From: Arctopsyche grandis
Taxonomy: Eukaryota > Arthropoda > Insecta > Trichoptera > Hydropsychidae
Direction: 5' to 3'
Assembly: GCF_051622035.1 (NCBI RefSeq)
Contig: NC_135357.1
Coordinates: 35,819,691 to 35,883,690 of the forward strand
Length of the DNA stretch: 64,000 nt
Position numbers and translations under genes: made by a program. The stretch's first letter is position 1. The number at the start of each line of letters is the position of its first letter. Below are positions 47,501 through 57,846 of this stretch, one piece after another. Below the pieces are notes generated by a model. The model had not been told where the DNA came from and did not search any database. It worked only from the letters and a program-made list of their open reading frames with translations.

Positions 47501-48693
47501 CTGGTGTCAGAAGTGGGATCTATATGGTTGGGACAAGGAGCCACAAAGGTGCGGATTCGAGGTCTTCATCGCCGCCGGAAGACATGGAGCCGAATCGGAA
47601 ACGAGCATAGCGGCGATCGAGATGCTGCTTGCGGGAGCTGGAGATGCCAATTCACGCCTTCTACGAGAAAAACGCAGTTCTCACTGCGACGAGCTCTCAG
47701 CTCATTCAATTGGGTTGATGCGTGTTGTCATTTGGCGCCTAGAAGCCAGGATGGCGTTCCACACACGCGCTATCAAAACTGGATTGCGTCATGCTGCCGA
47801 AGGCGAGAGAGGACCACCCCGGAAGGTTGCAGGGAAAGGCAACCAGCAGAAGCGGAGTCATCCGGAGAACGAGAGCCAGGGTCAACCAGAAGCAGTGCAC
47901 CGGGCTACGATCGTCGAACTTATCGAAGACTAGCAGCCAGCCGGGTCGACGACGACTTTTGGTGATGTCGTCGTCAGAAAAGGAGCTGTTGCGACGTAGA
48001 ATGGGATACGTCGATTACGAGTTCACCACCGCTCCCGTAATGTCTACATTCAATACTCGATGTCATCGAAATTCAGCGCAGCGATCGATGGTTGTTGATC
48101 TGCGTCCACTGTTTTCAACATGGGGAGATATTTCAAGGGCGAGAGACCGTTCAGAAGGAGTCGTCACCAGCTACACAGCATTCGCAGTACGAAGGCATGA
48201 ATCATCGCGTTAGTGTCGCTACTTCCACGAAATGAAATGGGTTTCGTTTCGTAAACAATGCAACGGCAGAGGCACATTTAGCAGAGACGCTAAATGTTGG
48301 CGGTACCTCGACGGGGTTCACTGCGTAGATTTCCAGGGACGAAGCCTCTCTTCAGGGTCATGAGCACGGGTGCGCGTTCTGGGTTGAACGTTTGGTTTTG
48401 CAGTTGTGATGCTGGAACCAACATGATGGAAGAAGACGAAGCTGTCGAGACGAAGTTGGACGTTGGTGACACGTGCGAGATGGACCGACCACGTTGGCAT
48501 TTAAACGGAAGAAACACCAGATAATAAGTCGACGTATAGATGAATAAGTTCATGCAACTGTAATTATGTGTAACTGTTTTGTAATTGTAAATTAATGTGT
48601 AAATTAATGTGTAAATTAATGTGTAAATTAATGTGTAAATTAAGGTGTAAATTGGTGGGTCGATCGGGACGATCTCTCTTAAGAGGGGGGTTG
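47501..48693 (+). other. Internal region of the non-autonomous LTR element
   Basis: It starts with the tRNA-Leu primer site and ends with the purine tract. Overlapping frames of 140-168 codons in different phases (47459-48213) share no gag or pol motif, so I treat the region as non-coding. At about 48590-48650 a 13-base unit (GTGTAAATTAATG) is repeated about five times. Confidence 0.7.
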
Positions 48694-49457
48694 TGTAGCG
48701 TTGCATAGGGAGACGCCCCGTGGACCGGTGACGTCATGGTGACGCCGACCAATGGTGGAGTCGGGCGTTGTGGCCAATGGCTACACCCGACTCCTTGACC
48801 AATGACTGTACTTGTTGACGTGTCATAAACGTGTATGCGCTGAGCGCTCTATGATATAAGAACGGTACGCTCTCGATCGGTGGCATTCGGATCCTGACCT
48901 CCACCGGACGAGCAGCAATAAAGACTTGGAACCTGCCTGCGTGTTTTCTTGTACCTCGACCTGACTCCACTTACCTTTGAATACTCTTCAATATGAAAAG
49001 TCACAACAATATTTGTTACGTCGTCCTTGCTATTTGCACTTTACACAATTTTTTGTGTAAACGCAGTAACTCATATCATATTTCTAATCACGCAAGGGAT
49101 GAAATTACTACAGACTCACAGCAACATGGGGAGAGATTTGAAAATTCTGTATTAATTAATCTCCAAAGACGTCCCCACGCCCAAATCACTGGGACCAATA
49201 TAAAACATACTTTAATACAGATGGAAGTGTTTAGAGGCAAGATCGTATGATCTCAAGTGGAAGAGCTTAAAAATTAAAAAGAAGGAACGTAGTTTAAGTT
49301 CTTAAAATGGTCAAAATGTGTTACTGTAATCTCTAGAATATTGAATATGTAAATGTATAATAATTTCAATAATTTTAAATAAATATTAAATGCCCTAAAT
49401 ATGCCCTTGGTTTTTTTTTAGTTTTTAGTTCGTTTTACATACTTTATACTACATACA

Positions 49458-52293
49458 TGTAGGAATGATTTTTAAACGAGCCGTAGGTATGGTTGGTCAA
49501 GCTGGGATAAAGTGTGTGTGGTATGCATGGGAGAGACCGGATGCGTGTTGTTATGGTCACTTGTTGGAGAACAGGCCCGAAGACATGTGTTAATAAATAC
49601 ATAGTTCTGACTTAATCTGCGTTTCACTTGGAATCCTTCACATCCGGATCCTATATTTGGGGGCTTTGTCCGGGATGCCTGAAGACATTTCAGTGACAGC
49701 CAGGTGCGGTCAGACGACGACGCGGAGTTTTGACAGTTGAGGTTAAGGACGCGCGCGCGATGACGAGAACGCGTGCGAGCATAAAGGCGAAGCCCGTGAC
49801 GTGGGTGACGTCACGACAGCGAACACGCCACACAACAATGATGATATCCAAGACGATAACGCCATTGTCAGCGTCAGTTGTACGTCGGCTAACTGTCGTG
49901 GAGATGCAGAGGTTTGCGGACTTAGACGAAGATGATGACGACGAGGATGAAGAGGAAGAAGAAGACGAAGTGCCATATTTTGACAGAGACAAATTCGAGA
50001 CTTACGCGCCACGGTTTAAGGGGATCGGCGGTGTGCCAATCAGCCAGTGGATTGTGCGCATGGAAGAATTTGCGAAGTTCTTCCACTGGACGCCCCTGCA
50101 GCAACTGGTCTACGGGAGAGTATATTGCGTAGGAACAGCGAGAATGTTCCTGGATTCAGAAGGGATAATTAGATCATGGACTATCCTTAAGCAGAAGCTG
50201 ATAGAAGAGTTCCAGTGGGATGACGAAGAGCTCGTCTTTGAAGAACGAGAAATGCTTGCTCAAGCAGAGCCCATTGACTCCGATTCAAGTGGGGCCGGTG
50301 AAACACCAAAGATGTCAAACGGTACACAGCCTGCAGCATCGCCATCTCAAACTACTTTAGACGCTTCTTCAGTGCGACTAGACAGGGGTGAAACAGATAT
50401 GACTAAATCACAAGAAGAAATAAGAGAACCAGTCAGTATTCCAATACAAGAAGAAATAAGAAAAGAAGTCAGTATCCCGGGTGCCGCCCTGTTGGGTAGC
50501 CCCATAACAGAATCCGTTGTGAAATTTGTTAATAAACCGTGTGTTTTGATGGAGGTTAACTTAGAACGGAGTCTGCCGAGGAGAAAAAAGGAGCAAGAGA
50601 TGAGGGATCGTAAGGAAGTGTGGCAGCAGGCATGTAAAAGACAATTTAAATGTCACAAAAGACCTTTGCAGCAACGGGCTTCACGAGAGATGTCTGCTCA
50701 AAGAGAACTCATTGTTTCCAATAATGAACAGGACGATGCGAACATGGCTGATGGAGGTGTGAACCTGGCTGATGGAAGTATGGACGGTGATGGATTGCAA
50801 AGAAAGAGACTTTTGGATTACGGAGACATACCATTTTCAAATACAGATGAACCACCCGATGATCAATTTAAAAAAGGATCTAAGGATTATAGTCATTTGA
50901 AGAATTCTGAAGATGAGAATAAAGAAAAGGAGGAACATAAAGACAAAGAGAAAGATATGGCTAAATCACAAGAAGAATTAAGAGACCCAGTCAAAATTTC
51001 AACACCAAAAGACACTGTATTCACTTTCAAGCTCGGTCGTAGTCGGATTGATGTTAATTCAATGGAAAAGAAAATAGGACCGTGGATTGAGAAAAGACTT
51101 ACTGGATGTATCAGTGAGCCAGAACCAATATGTGTTGACTTCATTTATGGTAAATTACTAGCAGAAAATCTGTGGGGTGACGGCAGATTCATCGGACGGT
51201 CAAGGAGAATCGCCGCTGGCATTGGATAGTATTTAAGTTGTACCGATGGAAGTGAAGTGTGCGTTTGTGAATTAGAGAATAAGTGAAATATCTGGAGGGT
51301 TTTTAGTTAAGCCTTACTTGTAATTTGATGATTGAAAAGTGTAATGTTTTATTGCTTATTCTAGTATTTTTTGGGAAATGCTTTGTATATTGAATCATGT
51401 TTTAATTTGGTTACATGCTTAGAAGAATATAAGATAACTGTATTGAAATGTAATTCTAGTAATGTTTTAAAATGTGATTGTTTCCGATGTAAAGATTTAA
51501 CTTGTCATTGTAAAGGTATTGATTTTAATGTTTTGTATTGCTTGTAATAATTTTAAATTGTAATTGTGATACCTTTCTGTTTTGTATTGCTTGAAATAAT
51601 TTTAAATTGTAATTGTGATGATTTATGTGTAACTTTAATTGTGATGGTTTATGTGTTACTTTATTGAAGATTGAATTGTGTTGAAATGTAAAAATTGATT
51701 TGTAGTGAAATTTGTAACGATTAATTTGTTATAATTGTAATTGTTATGTAAATTGTAAAATGATTGATGTATAAGTGTATTGAAATGTAGTTGTGATGAT
51801 GATTGTAATGGTGATGTAAATTGTAATTATGACAATTGAAAGCATGTTTAGAAGAATATAAGATGATTTTATGGTATGGAAGATGAAACATTGTTGAGGA
51901 TGATAGAGGAAATGTAAAAGAATGTGAGATGAAACATTGTTGAGGATGATAGAGGAAATGTTTTAAAAGAATGTAAGATGATACATTGTATAGAGTAGAA
52001 GATGAAATGTAAAAGAATGTGAGATGAAATGCTGTAAAAATATAAAAGACAAAGAATGTCATCCGAGGGCGAATGACAGTCAGGAATGACCGAAATGTAG
52101 GAATGATTTTTAAACGAGCCGTAGGTATGGTTGGTCAAGCTGGGATAAAGTGTGTGTGGTATGCATGGGAGAGACCGGATGCGTGTTGTTATGGTCACTT
52201 GTTGGAGAACAGGCCCGAAGACATGTGTTAATAAATACATAGTTCTGACTTAATCTGCGTTTCACTTGGAATCCTTCACATCCGGATCCTATA
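49458..52293 (+). mobile_element. Second LTR retrotransposon with a gag-like ORF, no pol
   Basis: Two 198-bp LTRs (TGTAGGAATGA ... CGGATCCTATA), 49458-49655 and 52096-52293, look identical. The target duplication is TACA (49454-49457 and 52294-52297). The primer site TGGGGGCTTTGTCCGGGAT is close to the 3' end complement of tRNA-Pro, with one extra base. The single ORF is followed by about 870 bases of AT-rich sequence with a ~50-bp tandem repeat (GATGAAACATTGTTGAGG, near 51885-51960). With no protease, reverse transcriptase or integrase, it must borrow them. The LTR ends TA instead of the usual CA. Confidence 0.88.
49760..51229 (+). CDS. Gag-like protein of the non-autonomous LTR element
   Basis: 489 codons from ATG 49760 (an in-frame upstream extension has no ATG). 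After a basic start and an acidic run (DEDDDDEDEEEEEDE) comes a gag matrix/capsid-like domain: APRFKGIGGVPISQWIVRME, FFHWTPLQQLVYGRVYCVGT and SWTILKQKLIEEFQW. The C-terminal half is charged, with imperfect repeats (KSQEEIREPVSIP, KSQEELRDPVKIS), and has no zinc knuckle or protease motif. The intact frame with identical LTRs suggests the gag is kept by selection or is simply young. The late segment after residue 420 is unlike gag and may come from a deletion joining distant parts of a parent element. Confidence 0.7.
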   Translation: MTRTRASIKAKPVTWVTSRQRTRHTTMMISKTITPLSASVVRRLTVVEMQRFADLDEDDDDEDEEEEEDEVPYFDRDKFETYAPRFKGIGGVPISQWIVRMEEFAKFFHWTPLQQLVYGRVYCVGTARMFLDSEGIIRSWTILKQKLIEEFQWDDEELVFEEREMLAQAEPIDSDSSGAGETPKMSNGTQPAASPSQTTLDASSVRLDRGETDMTKSQEEIREPVSIPIQEEIRKEVSIPGAALLGSPITESVVKFVNKPCVLMEVNLERSLPRRKKEQEMRDRKEVWQQACKRQFKCHKRPLQQRASREMSAQRELIVSNNEQDDANMADGGVNLADGSMDGDGLQRKRLLDYGDIPFSNTDEPPDDQFKKGSKDYSHLKNSEDENKEKEEHKDKEKDMAKSQEELRDPVKISTPKDTVFTFKLGRSRIDVNSMEKKIGPWIEKRLTGCISEPEPICVDFIYGKLLAENLWGDGRFIGRSRRIAAGIG

Positions 52294-53093
52294 TACATAT
52301 AATTATACACTGTAAATAAATAGCAAAAAATGTACTCACGACTTTAGTTTGCTGCCCAGTTTCACCAGCTCCACTGTCTGTAACACTTTCATTAGTCGAA
52401 ATATCATTTTGATGAAAATAATCATTAGTACGGCTTTCATCCTCTGGATCTTCATCAATGTTACATATACTATTAGCAGATAGTTCTTGATCCTTAGTGA
52501 AGAGCAAATTATCAAAGTACCAGAGGGTAGATTTGTACACGTCATCTGTTCCTCTTCCACTACGTTGGCTGTCTACTACTTTCTTGAGTTCCTTCCGGAA
52601 GGACCCTCTTAAACTTTGAAACTTTTTGACAACAAAATCTCGATTAGCATTAGAAAATCCTCTTTCTTTAACGAAGTCAACAATTTTTTTTTATTAGCTT
52701 CCTCTTTCAGATTTTTATTTTTATATTCCTCGGACTTAATTTTCCAGAGGCACGGAAAAGACTCATACATTAAAATTAATTCCAGAATCAATCCGTGACT
52801 CCACGTGCGTAAGTCCGCCATCTTGTAACAAAAGCGCGCCCGAAAGAATTTTCTGTGTAAAGACAACGTCGAAGCACACGATTGCGCGCACGACTGCTGA
52901 GTTTATCCCTTCCCGGTCCAAGTCTACACGCGTACAATCGTGTTAGCTGTTTCACGCGCGATAGAACGACTGTGTAAAGGGGGCTATTGAGAAATTGTTC
53001 GTCCACGGTCATAATGAAAATAAAAGGCTACTGTACTGTACGCTGGCAGGGAAAATGTACGCAAGGTAGTAGTTTGATAAATTTTATTAAGAG

Positions 53094-53323
53094 TGTAACG
53101 TGGGGGTGAAGTGGGTGGCTTTGACTGAACAGGGAAATACCAGCAGAGATGGGAGTCCAAAGGAAACGACAGTTCTCAAAGAAAGCTGTGGTCCGACTCG
53201 ACTTCCGAAGGAAAGGGCGCTTCTTTTATAGCTGAGAAAGTAGCGGTACTTTCTCCCACTCCCCAGCATCCGAGGGCGGGGGTAGTTTCCCCCCACTCCT
53301 TCGGCTGCGGGGCGTACGTTACA
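53094..53323 (-). repeat. 3' LTR of the Ty3/Gypsy element
   Basis: 230 bases, TGTAACGTGGGGG ... GTACGTTACA as read on the plus strand. It lacks the 14-base segment present in the 5' LTR. Its left flank AGAG (53090-53093) is repeated after the 5' LTR. Confidence 0.92.
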
Positions 53324-53429
53324 CTGCCCTCTCCTTCAGGATCGGTCGTCTCGAGCGATTTATTAATGTACAAAAGCATAAACAAATACAAGGAAATACA
53401 ATACTTAAACAAATACAAGGGTTTTAATT

Positions 53430-56400
53430 TTAGATCGGGTCCGGTGTTGCGAGGTATCGCGCTAATCTGTTGACGTGTACCACCAGATACCGGGAGTTCC
53501 CTGTTTCCCGGCGGATCCGATAGACCACGTCGCTGATCCTCTTAATGATCCGGAACGGACCTTCCCAAGGGGGTTGGAGTTTAAGGGTGCGACCGGGCTT
53601 CTTGGCTGGGTTGTGCAACCAAACGCGATCGCCCTCTTCGTATCGTGGTTCCCAGATCCTCCCGTCGTAAGCCGCTTTCATTCTTTTGTGCGTCTTCTGG
53701 AGGTGTTTCCGAGCGAATTTGTGCGTTTCCGCCATCCCTTCTATGAGATTTTGGACGTATTTGTGGGCTGATTGCTCGGGTATACTGTCCGGGGGTCCGC
53801 CGTAGATAAGTTGGGGCGGAAGGCGCATGCATTTCCCTGCCGAACATCATCAGGGCTGGCGACTCTCCTGTCGCGTCGTGTGGGGTTGAGCGGTAAGCCA
53901 TGAGGAACGGGGACAGCATCGTGTCCCAGTCTCGTTCTGCCTCCTCGTCGTAGTAGGACAGGAATTTCCGGAGGTATCCCAGTAGAGTGCGGTTTAACCT
54001 CTCGATCATCCCGTCCGACTGAGGGTGGTAAGGGGTCGTCCGAGTTTTGCAGATGCCCAATTTATCCAGCGTTTCGGCAAAGACTCGGGCTTCAAAATTA
54101 CGGCCTTGATCGGAGTGCAGTTCTCGAGGTGTGCCCAGTTTGGCGAAGACATGGGTTACTAGGGCTTCCGCTACCGTTTCCGCCTCTTGGTCCGGTAAGG
54201 GAATGGCTTCTGGCCACTTTGTGAAGTAATCAGCGGCCACTAGCACGTAACGGTTCCCCCTATTGGTAACCGGTAGCGGTCCCAATATGTCGATCGCCAT
54301 TCGGTCCATCGGTGCCCCTGACACGTATTGCCGCATGGCCGCCCTGTTCCTTGTATGTGGTCCGTTTTGCGCTGCACACCTGGGGCATTTTTCGCACCAT
54401 TTTATAACGTCGGGGCGGCATGTTGGCCAGTAGTATCGGCGGCGGACATTCTTTAGCGTTTTATTGACGCCGAAGTGTCCGCCAGTCGGGGAACTGTGCA
54501 TCTCCCATAGGATTTCATTTGTGTGGCTCTCGGGAATGACCAATTGCAGGATCTGACGCTCGCCGTTTGGGCTTTCCCATCGCCGGAAGAGCTGACCCTG
54601 GTCGACAGTTAGTGCGTCCCACTGGGCCCATAGAATCCGAACTTCGGGTTCTTCTGCCGAAACTTCTTCCCACAGTGGTCGCCTCCCGGACTCTTTCCAT
54701 GCGATGAAGCGTGAGATTGTGGAGTCGGTGGCCTGGGGACTTTGTGGGTTCCCTAGAGTGACGAGTTTGGCTTCGGGTGCTATTTGCTCACTCTCTATTT
54801 TCGCGCATTTCGGGCAGTCTGGGTCACATGGACGTCTAGAGAGGGCGTCGGCGTTGCCGTGTTTCTTCCCTGCTCGATGCTGTACGTCCATGTGGTACTG
54901 TCCCAGTCGTTGCAACCAGCGGGCCCATTGACCTTCAGGTTTTCTGAAGCTGCGGAGCCACGTCAGTGCGGCGTGATCGGTTCGGAGTGTGAAGGGGCTT
55001 CCGTACAGGTAGTGGTGGAAGTGCTCTACTGCGTCGACGATGGCGAGCAGCTCTTTCCGGGTGACGCAGTAGTTCCGTTCCGGTGCCTTCAAGGTGCGAC
55101 TATAGTACCCGATCACCTTCTCCTCGCCGTCTTGAACTTGGGAGAGCACGGCTCCGATGGCATGTTGACTGGCATCCGCGTCCAGAATATAGATTCCCTC
55201 GGGTCGGGGGAATGCCATTGTTTCCGCATTTGCCAGAGCGTTTTTGAGGGCATTGAAGGCATGCTCGCAGTCTTGGTCCCACGTGAAGACTGTTTTCTCC
55301 TCCGTGAGACGATGCAGTGGTTTCGCCGTTTGCGCAAACCCTTGCACAAACCTCCGGTAATAGGTGCAGAGGCCTAAGAAGCTGCGGAGTTGTGCCTTCG
55401 ATGTGGGGGTGGGCCACTCTCTCACGGCTTTTGTCTTCTCTGGATCCGTGCAGACGCCGTGGGAGCTGATTTTATGGCCAAGGAAGCAGACCTCATTCCT
55501 AAACAGCTGGCACTTCCGCGTATTTACTTTGAGTCCGACCGCAAGTAGGCGTTTGAGGACCGTCTGGATGTGTTCCAAGTGGGCCTCTGGGGTCGGACTA
55601 TATATGATGATGTCGTCAAGGTATACCAAGGTTGATCCGGTCAGGTCGCCGAGAATGTCTTCCATTAGCCGGGAGAATGTGGCAGGCGCGTTGCAGAGGC
55701 CGAAAGGCATGACACGGAATTGGAACAGACCAAATTCAGTGGTAAAGGCGGTTTTTGGTCGGTCTTTCTCTTCGACTGGGACTTGCCAAAAACCACTCTG
55801 CAGGTCCAACGTCGAGAAGAATTTGGCGCCCGCGAGTCTGTCCAGGACGTCGTCCATTCGTGGCATCGGGAACGAGTCTTTCGTTGTCACGGCGTTTAAC
55901 CGACGATAGTCAACGCAGAGGCGCAACTCGCCGGTCTTTTTCGTGACCAAAACGATGGGGGAGGCCCAGGGACCGGCTGCTGGTTCGATTATTTGTCTTG
56001 TCAACAAGTCGTTGATGAGGGACCGTACCTCTGTCTTCTTGTGCAGCGGTATTCTGCGAGGGGCCTGTTTGATGGGGGCGGCGTCGCCGCTATTTATTCG
56101 ATGGCTCCCTTTATGGACTTGGCTTAAGTCCCGTTCGCTTTGGGCGAAGGCTTGTCGATGCTGGAGGAGGGAATTGACGATCGTCGACCGTTTTCCAGGT
56201 GGTAGGTCGATGATAGCAGCGTCCAGTTGGCGGGGCAGGTCGTCTTGTCGCTTTCCGTTCAGTTCGTGTCTTTTTATTTCCTGACACGAATGGACTGAAC
56301 TTACTGGTCGATGGGGCGCAATTTCGTTCCGGAAAGTGACCCTTGTCGTGGTTCCTCCCAGTTCAACGATCGTATTGAGGTGGCGTAGGAGATCCATCCC

Positions 56401-56841
56401 CATGATGACCTCTGAGGAGAAATCAGTGACGGCAAATTTCCATCTCGCTTGTGTGCCGTTAATTGCCAACGTAGTCTCGGCCCATACGTAGATCGCTACG
56501 TGTCGACCGTCTGCGACTCGTACCCTTTCCCTCTTGTCGTTCACCCTTTTTCTATGTTCGCGGGGAATTTTGGCGAACAGTTTGCTGGAGATAACGGAGA
56601 TGCTTGCCCCGGTATCCAACAGTACCCTACATGGTACTCCTCCGATCTCGCCTTCGGTGTCCAATACGAAAGGTGAGTCGCCGACGCTCCCTAACACTGG
56701 GACGGGCTTTTCTTCGTCTTCGATGATCAGTCCTGCCCGTGTGGAACTGACCATTATTCTTTTCCCGACTGGGATCGCACCTCTTCCTCGTCGGAGGCGT
56801 TCTCGACTGCCCGTACCTTCGGACAGTTCCGCCCGCGACAT
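53430..56841 (-). pseudogene. Gypsy pol polyprotein, one frameshift near its C-terminus
   Basis: Order of domains: protease (RVLLDTGASISVISSKLF, about residue 72), reverse transcriptase (FSTLDLQSGFWQVP, YLDDIIIYSP), RNase H (ILDADASQHAIGAVLSQ), integrase zinc finger (H-x-H...CEKCPRC), and integrase core with D (MAIDILGPLP), D (LHSDQGRNFE) and E (YHPQSDGMIERLN). A four-base tandem duplication (ATGC ATGC) at about 53825-53832 shifts the frame just after MMFGREM. The integrase C-terminal domain (the GPF/Y-type module, 53430-53828) is therefore out of frame. All catalytic motifs upstream are intact. It overlaps the end of gag in the -1 frame. Confidence 0.88.
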
Positions 56842-57794
56842 TGTGGGCTTCCGCAGTTTCGGCAGTTCCTTTGCCCTTGCCAGGGCGGTCTGTTGCCGTT
56901 ACGGCCCTCCGCTTGCCAGGGAGGTCTGTTACCGTTACGGCCCTCTGCTTGCCAGGGAGGTCTGCTGGCGTTTCGAGCTGCGGTATTGAAGTGAGGCTGG
57001 TGGTCTTGGGCTGGTCTGTTGGCCGCCCCCCTCCCTTGACTCCTCAGCCGTTTCGCATCCCTCGCGTGTTTTGCGAGCCGTAACAGCTCCTGCAGTGGGG
57101 TCTTCGGATCTGCGGTGAAGACGGCAGCGCGGATATCCTCGTCGTGAAACGACAATATGAGGAGTATCTTGTCTAGGACGTCCAACGGGATAGGCTCTGG
57201 AAAGGCCTCCATCCTTTTTCGACGGATGTCCGCGAACCGAGCTTCTATGTCGTCGTTGTTGCGGATCGACGGGGAAATTAGGTCACGGAATGCGTCGTAC
57301 GGGTGTGGCGAAGATTTGAAGCGCTTCACCAGCCTCTCCCTCAGCTCCTCGTACGCTTCGTACGCTTCTTTCGGTACTTCGTCGATGAGGAATATTCTCG
57401 CTTGACCTCGTAGAGCGAGAATGAGTGAGTTTGCCGTCGGTTCGCAGCGTAGGGCTCGTGACACGATTTCAAATTCGCGGATGAATCGTTCTACGTCGCC
57501 CGTTCCGTCGAAAACAGGAAGCTCGGTCGGTTGCTTGTGGATGGTGCTTCCTAGCATGGGGTCGGTGACAGGTCGTGGAGTAGCGTCGTTTCTGCATACT
57601 GATGACGAGGGACTCAGTGTGCTCGCCGGAACCGCTGGGACCCTCGTTGAAGGGCTTGCCGGAATCGCTGGCGTGCGTGTTGTGGTGTCCCTCTCGAGAA
57701 GCGCGACGAGTCGCGCCATCTGCTCCTCCAGTCGTTCCACACGTGATGGTTCGTCCAACTGGTGAGGAGATGCCTGTCTCCTTTTTGGGGGCAT
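56754..57794 (-). CDS. Gypsy gag protein with a CCCC zinc knuckle
   Basis: 346 codons from ATG 57794. A predicted coiled-coil start (VERLEEQMARLVALLERD) precedes a proline/serine linker, then the capsid-type domain (TELPVFDGTGDVERFIREFE, NSLILALRGQARIFL, YEELRERLVKRF). Near the C-terminus a 14-residue unit (PPWQAEGRNGNR) is repeated about three times. It ends in a nucleocapsid-like knuckle CRNCGSPQCRGRNC, where the usual His is Cys. The frame is intact. Pol starts inside this ORF in the -1 frame, consistent with programmed frameshifting. Confidence 0.88.
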   Translation of the reverse strand: MPPKRRQASPHQLDEPSRVERLEEQMARLVALLERDTTTRTPAIPASPSTRVPAVPASTLSPSSSVCRNDATPRPVTDPMLGSTIHKQPTELPVFDGTGDVERFIREFEIVSRALRCEPTANSLILALRGQARIFLIDEVPKEAYEAYEELRERLVKRFKSSPHPYDAFRDLISPSIRNNDDIEARFADIRRKRMEAFPEPIPLDVLDKILLILSFHDEDIRAAVFTADPKTPLQELLRLAKHARDAKRLRSQGRGAANRPAQDHQPHFNTAARNASRPPWQAEGRNGNRPPWQAEGRNGNRPPWQGQRNCRNCGSPQCRGRNCPKVRAVENASDEEEVRSQSGKE

Positions 57795-57846
57795 CTTTGC
57801 GTGGTGTATTCCTTTTGCGGCTCAGGTCAAACACTTCTGACACCAG

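Larger units (their letters stand above)
42335..48990 (+). mobile_element. Non-autonomous LTR retrotransposon, very young, with a LINE in its 5' LTR
   Basis: The two 297-bp LTRs (TGTAGCGTTGC ... ACTCTTCA) look identical: 5' LTR 42335-42528 plus 47398-47500, 3' LTR 48694-48990. The target duplication is ATAT (42331-42334 and 48991-48994). The primer site right after the 5' LTR reads TGGTGTCAGAAGTGGGAT, complementary to the 3' end of tRNA-Leu. A purine tract AAGAGGGGGG precedes the 3' LTR. The internal region is only 1.2 kb and has no gag or pol domain, so it depends on another element. A TATA-like GATATAAG is at 42494 and AATAAA lies in the LTR. Confidence 0.9.
40650..49250 (+). pseudogene. 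Harbinger transposase, interrupted
   Basis: The N-terminal piece 40650-40820 starts MAQVMMFVDVD and has the conserved W-x-R...L-x-x-E-L-R...F-x-x-Y-F-R-M pattern. The core from about 41849 reads FINCGGAMDGKHIRIVPLPG (first Asp), SIVLMALVEPNFEFLYVDVD (second Asp) and RNGVENAFGIISARFRIL (Glu). The end, 48995-49250, continues in frame after the LTR element (CYVVLAICTLHNFL). Defects are a TGA at 41888-41890 where a Trp is expected, a frameshift near 42160, the LTR insertion with ATAT duplication, and absence of about 70-80 residues between the N-terminal piece and the core. The last exon of the opposite-strand MADF gene lies in that gap. Confidence 0.8.
41486..52821 (-). pseudogene. Harbinger MADF-BESS protein, two exons, one frameshift
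   Basis: Exon 1 (52821-52340) starts MADLRTWSHG and encodes a MADF domain (LILELILMYESFPCLWKI, EEYKNKN, FQSLRGSFRKELKKV). It ends with a GTGAGT donor. Exon 2 (41806-41486) has a poly-pyrimidine/AG acceptor and joins in frame; it ends with a BESS-like segment (NIGKKLAKMDPLQAIYAESI). The protein would bind the transposon ends and help the transposase reach the nucleus. A single-base change in an A-run near 52690 breaks the MADF frame. Its intron now spans 10.5 kb because retroelements landed in it; without them it would be about 1 kb and filled mainly by the transposase core on the other strand. Confidence 0.75.
40600..52985. mobile_element. PIF/Harbinger transposon with nested retroelements
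   Basis: 32-bp perfect terminal inverted repeats start AGCCCCCTTTACACAGTCG (40600-40631 and 52954-52985), flanked by the 3-bp target duplication ATT (40597-40599 and 52986-52988). It carries the two genes typical of the superfamily, a DDE_Tnp_4 transposase and a MADF/BESS DNA-binding protein, on opposite strands. Both are disrupted. Three insertions enlarge it: a LINE/LTR chimera (40859-41338), an LTR element with its own LINE (42335-48990), and a second LTR element (49458-52293). Removing them leaves roughly 2.4 kb, a normal Harbinger size. Confidence 0.9.

Noticed and set aside
47459-48213. Three overlapping frames of 140-168 codons in the LTR element interior
   Set aside because: They overlap in different phases, begin in the LTR or primer site, and have no gag, protease or RT motif. 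I treat the region as non-coding.
42334-49260. Two independent Harbinger transposase fragments
   Set aside because: The reading continues in frame across the ATAT target duplication of the LTR element, so this is one gene split by an insertion.
53324-53429. A possible env-like ORF after Gypsy pol
   Set aside because: Only about 105 bases lie between the pol stop and the 3' LTR, too short for an envelope gene.
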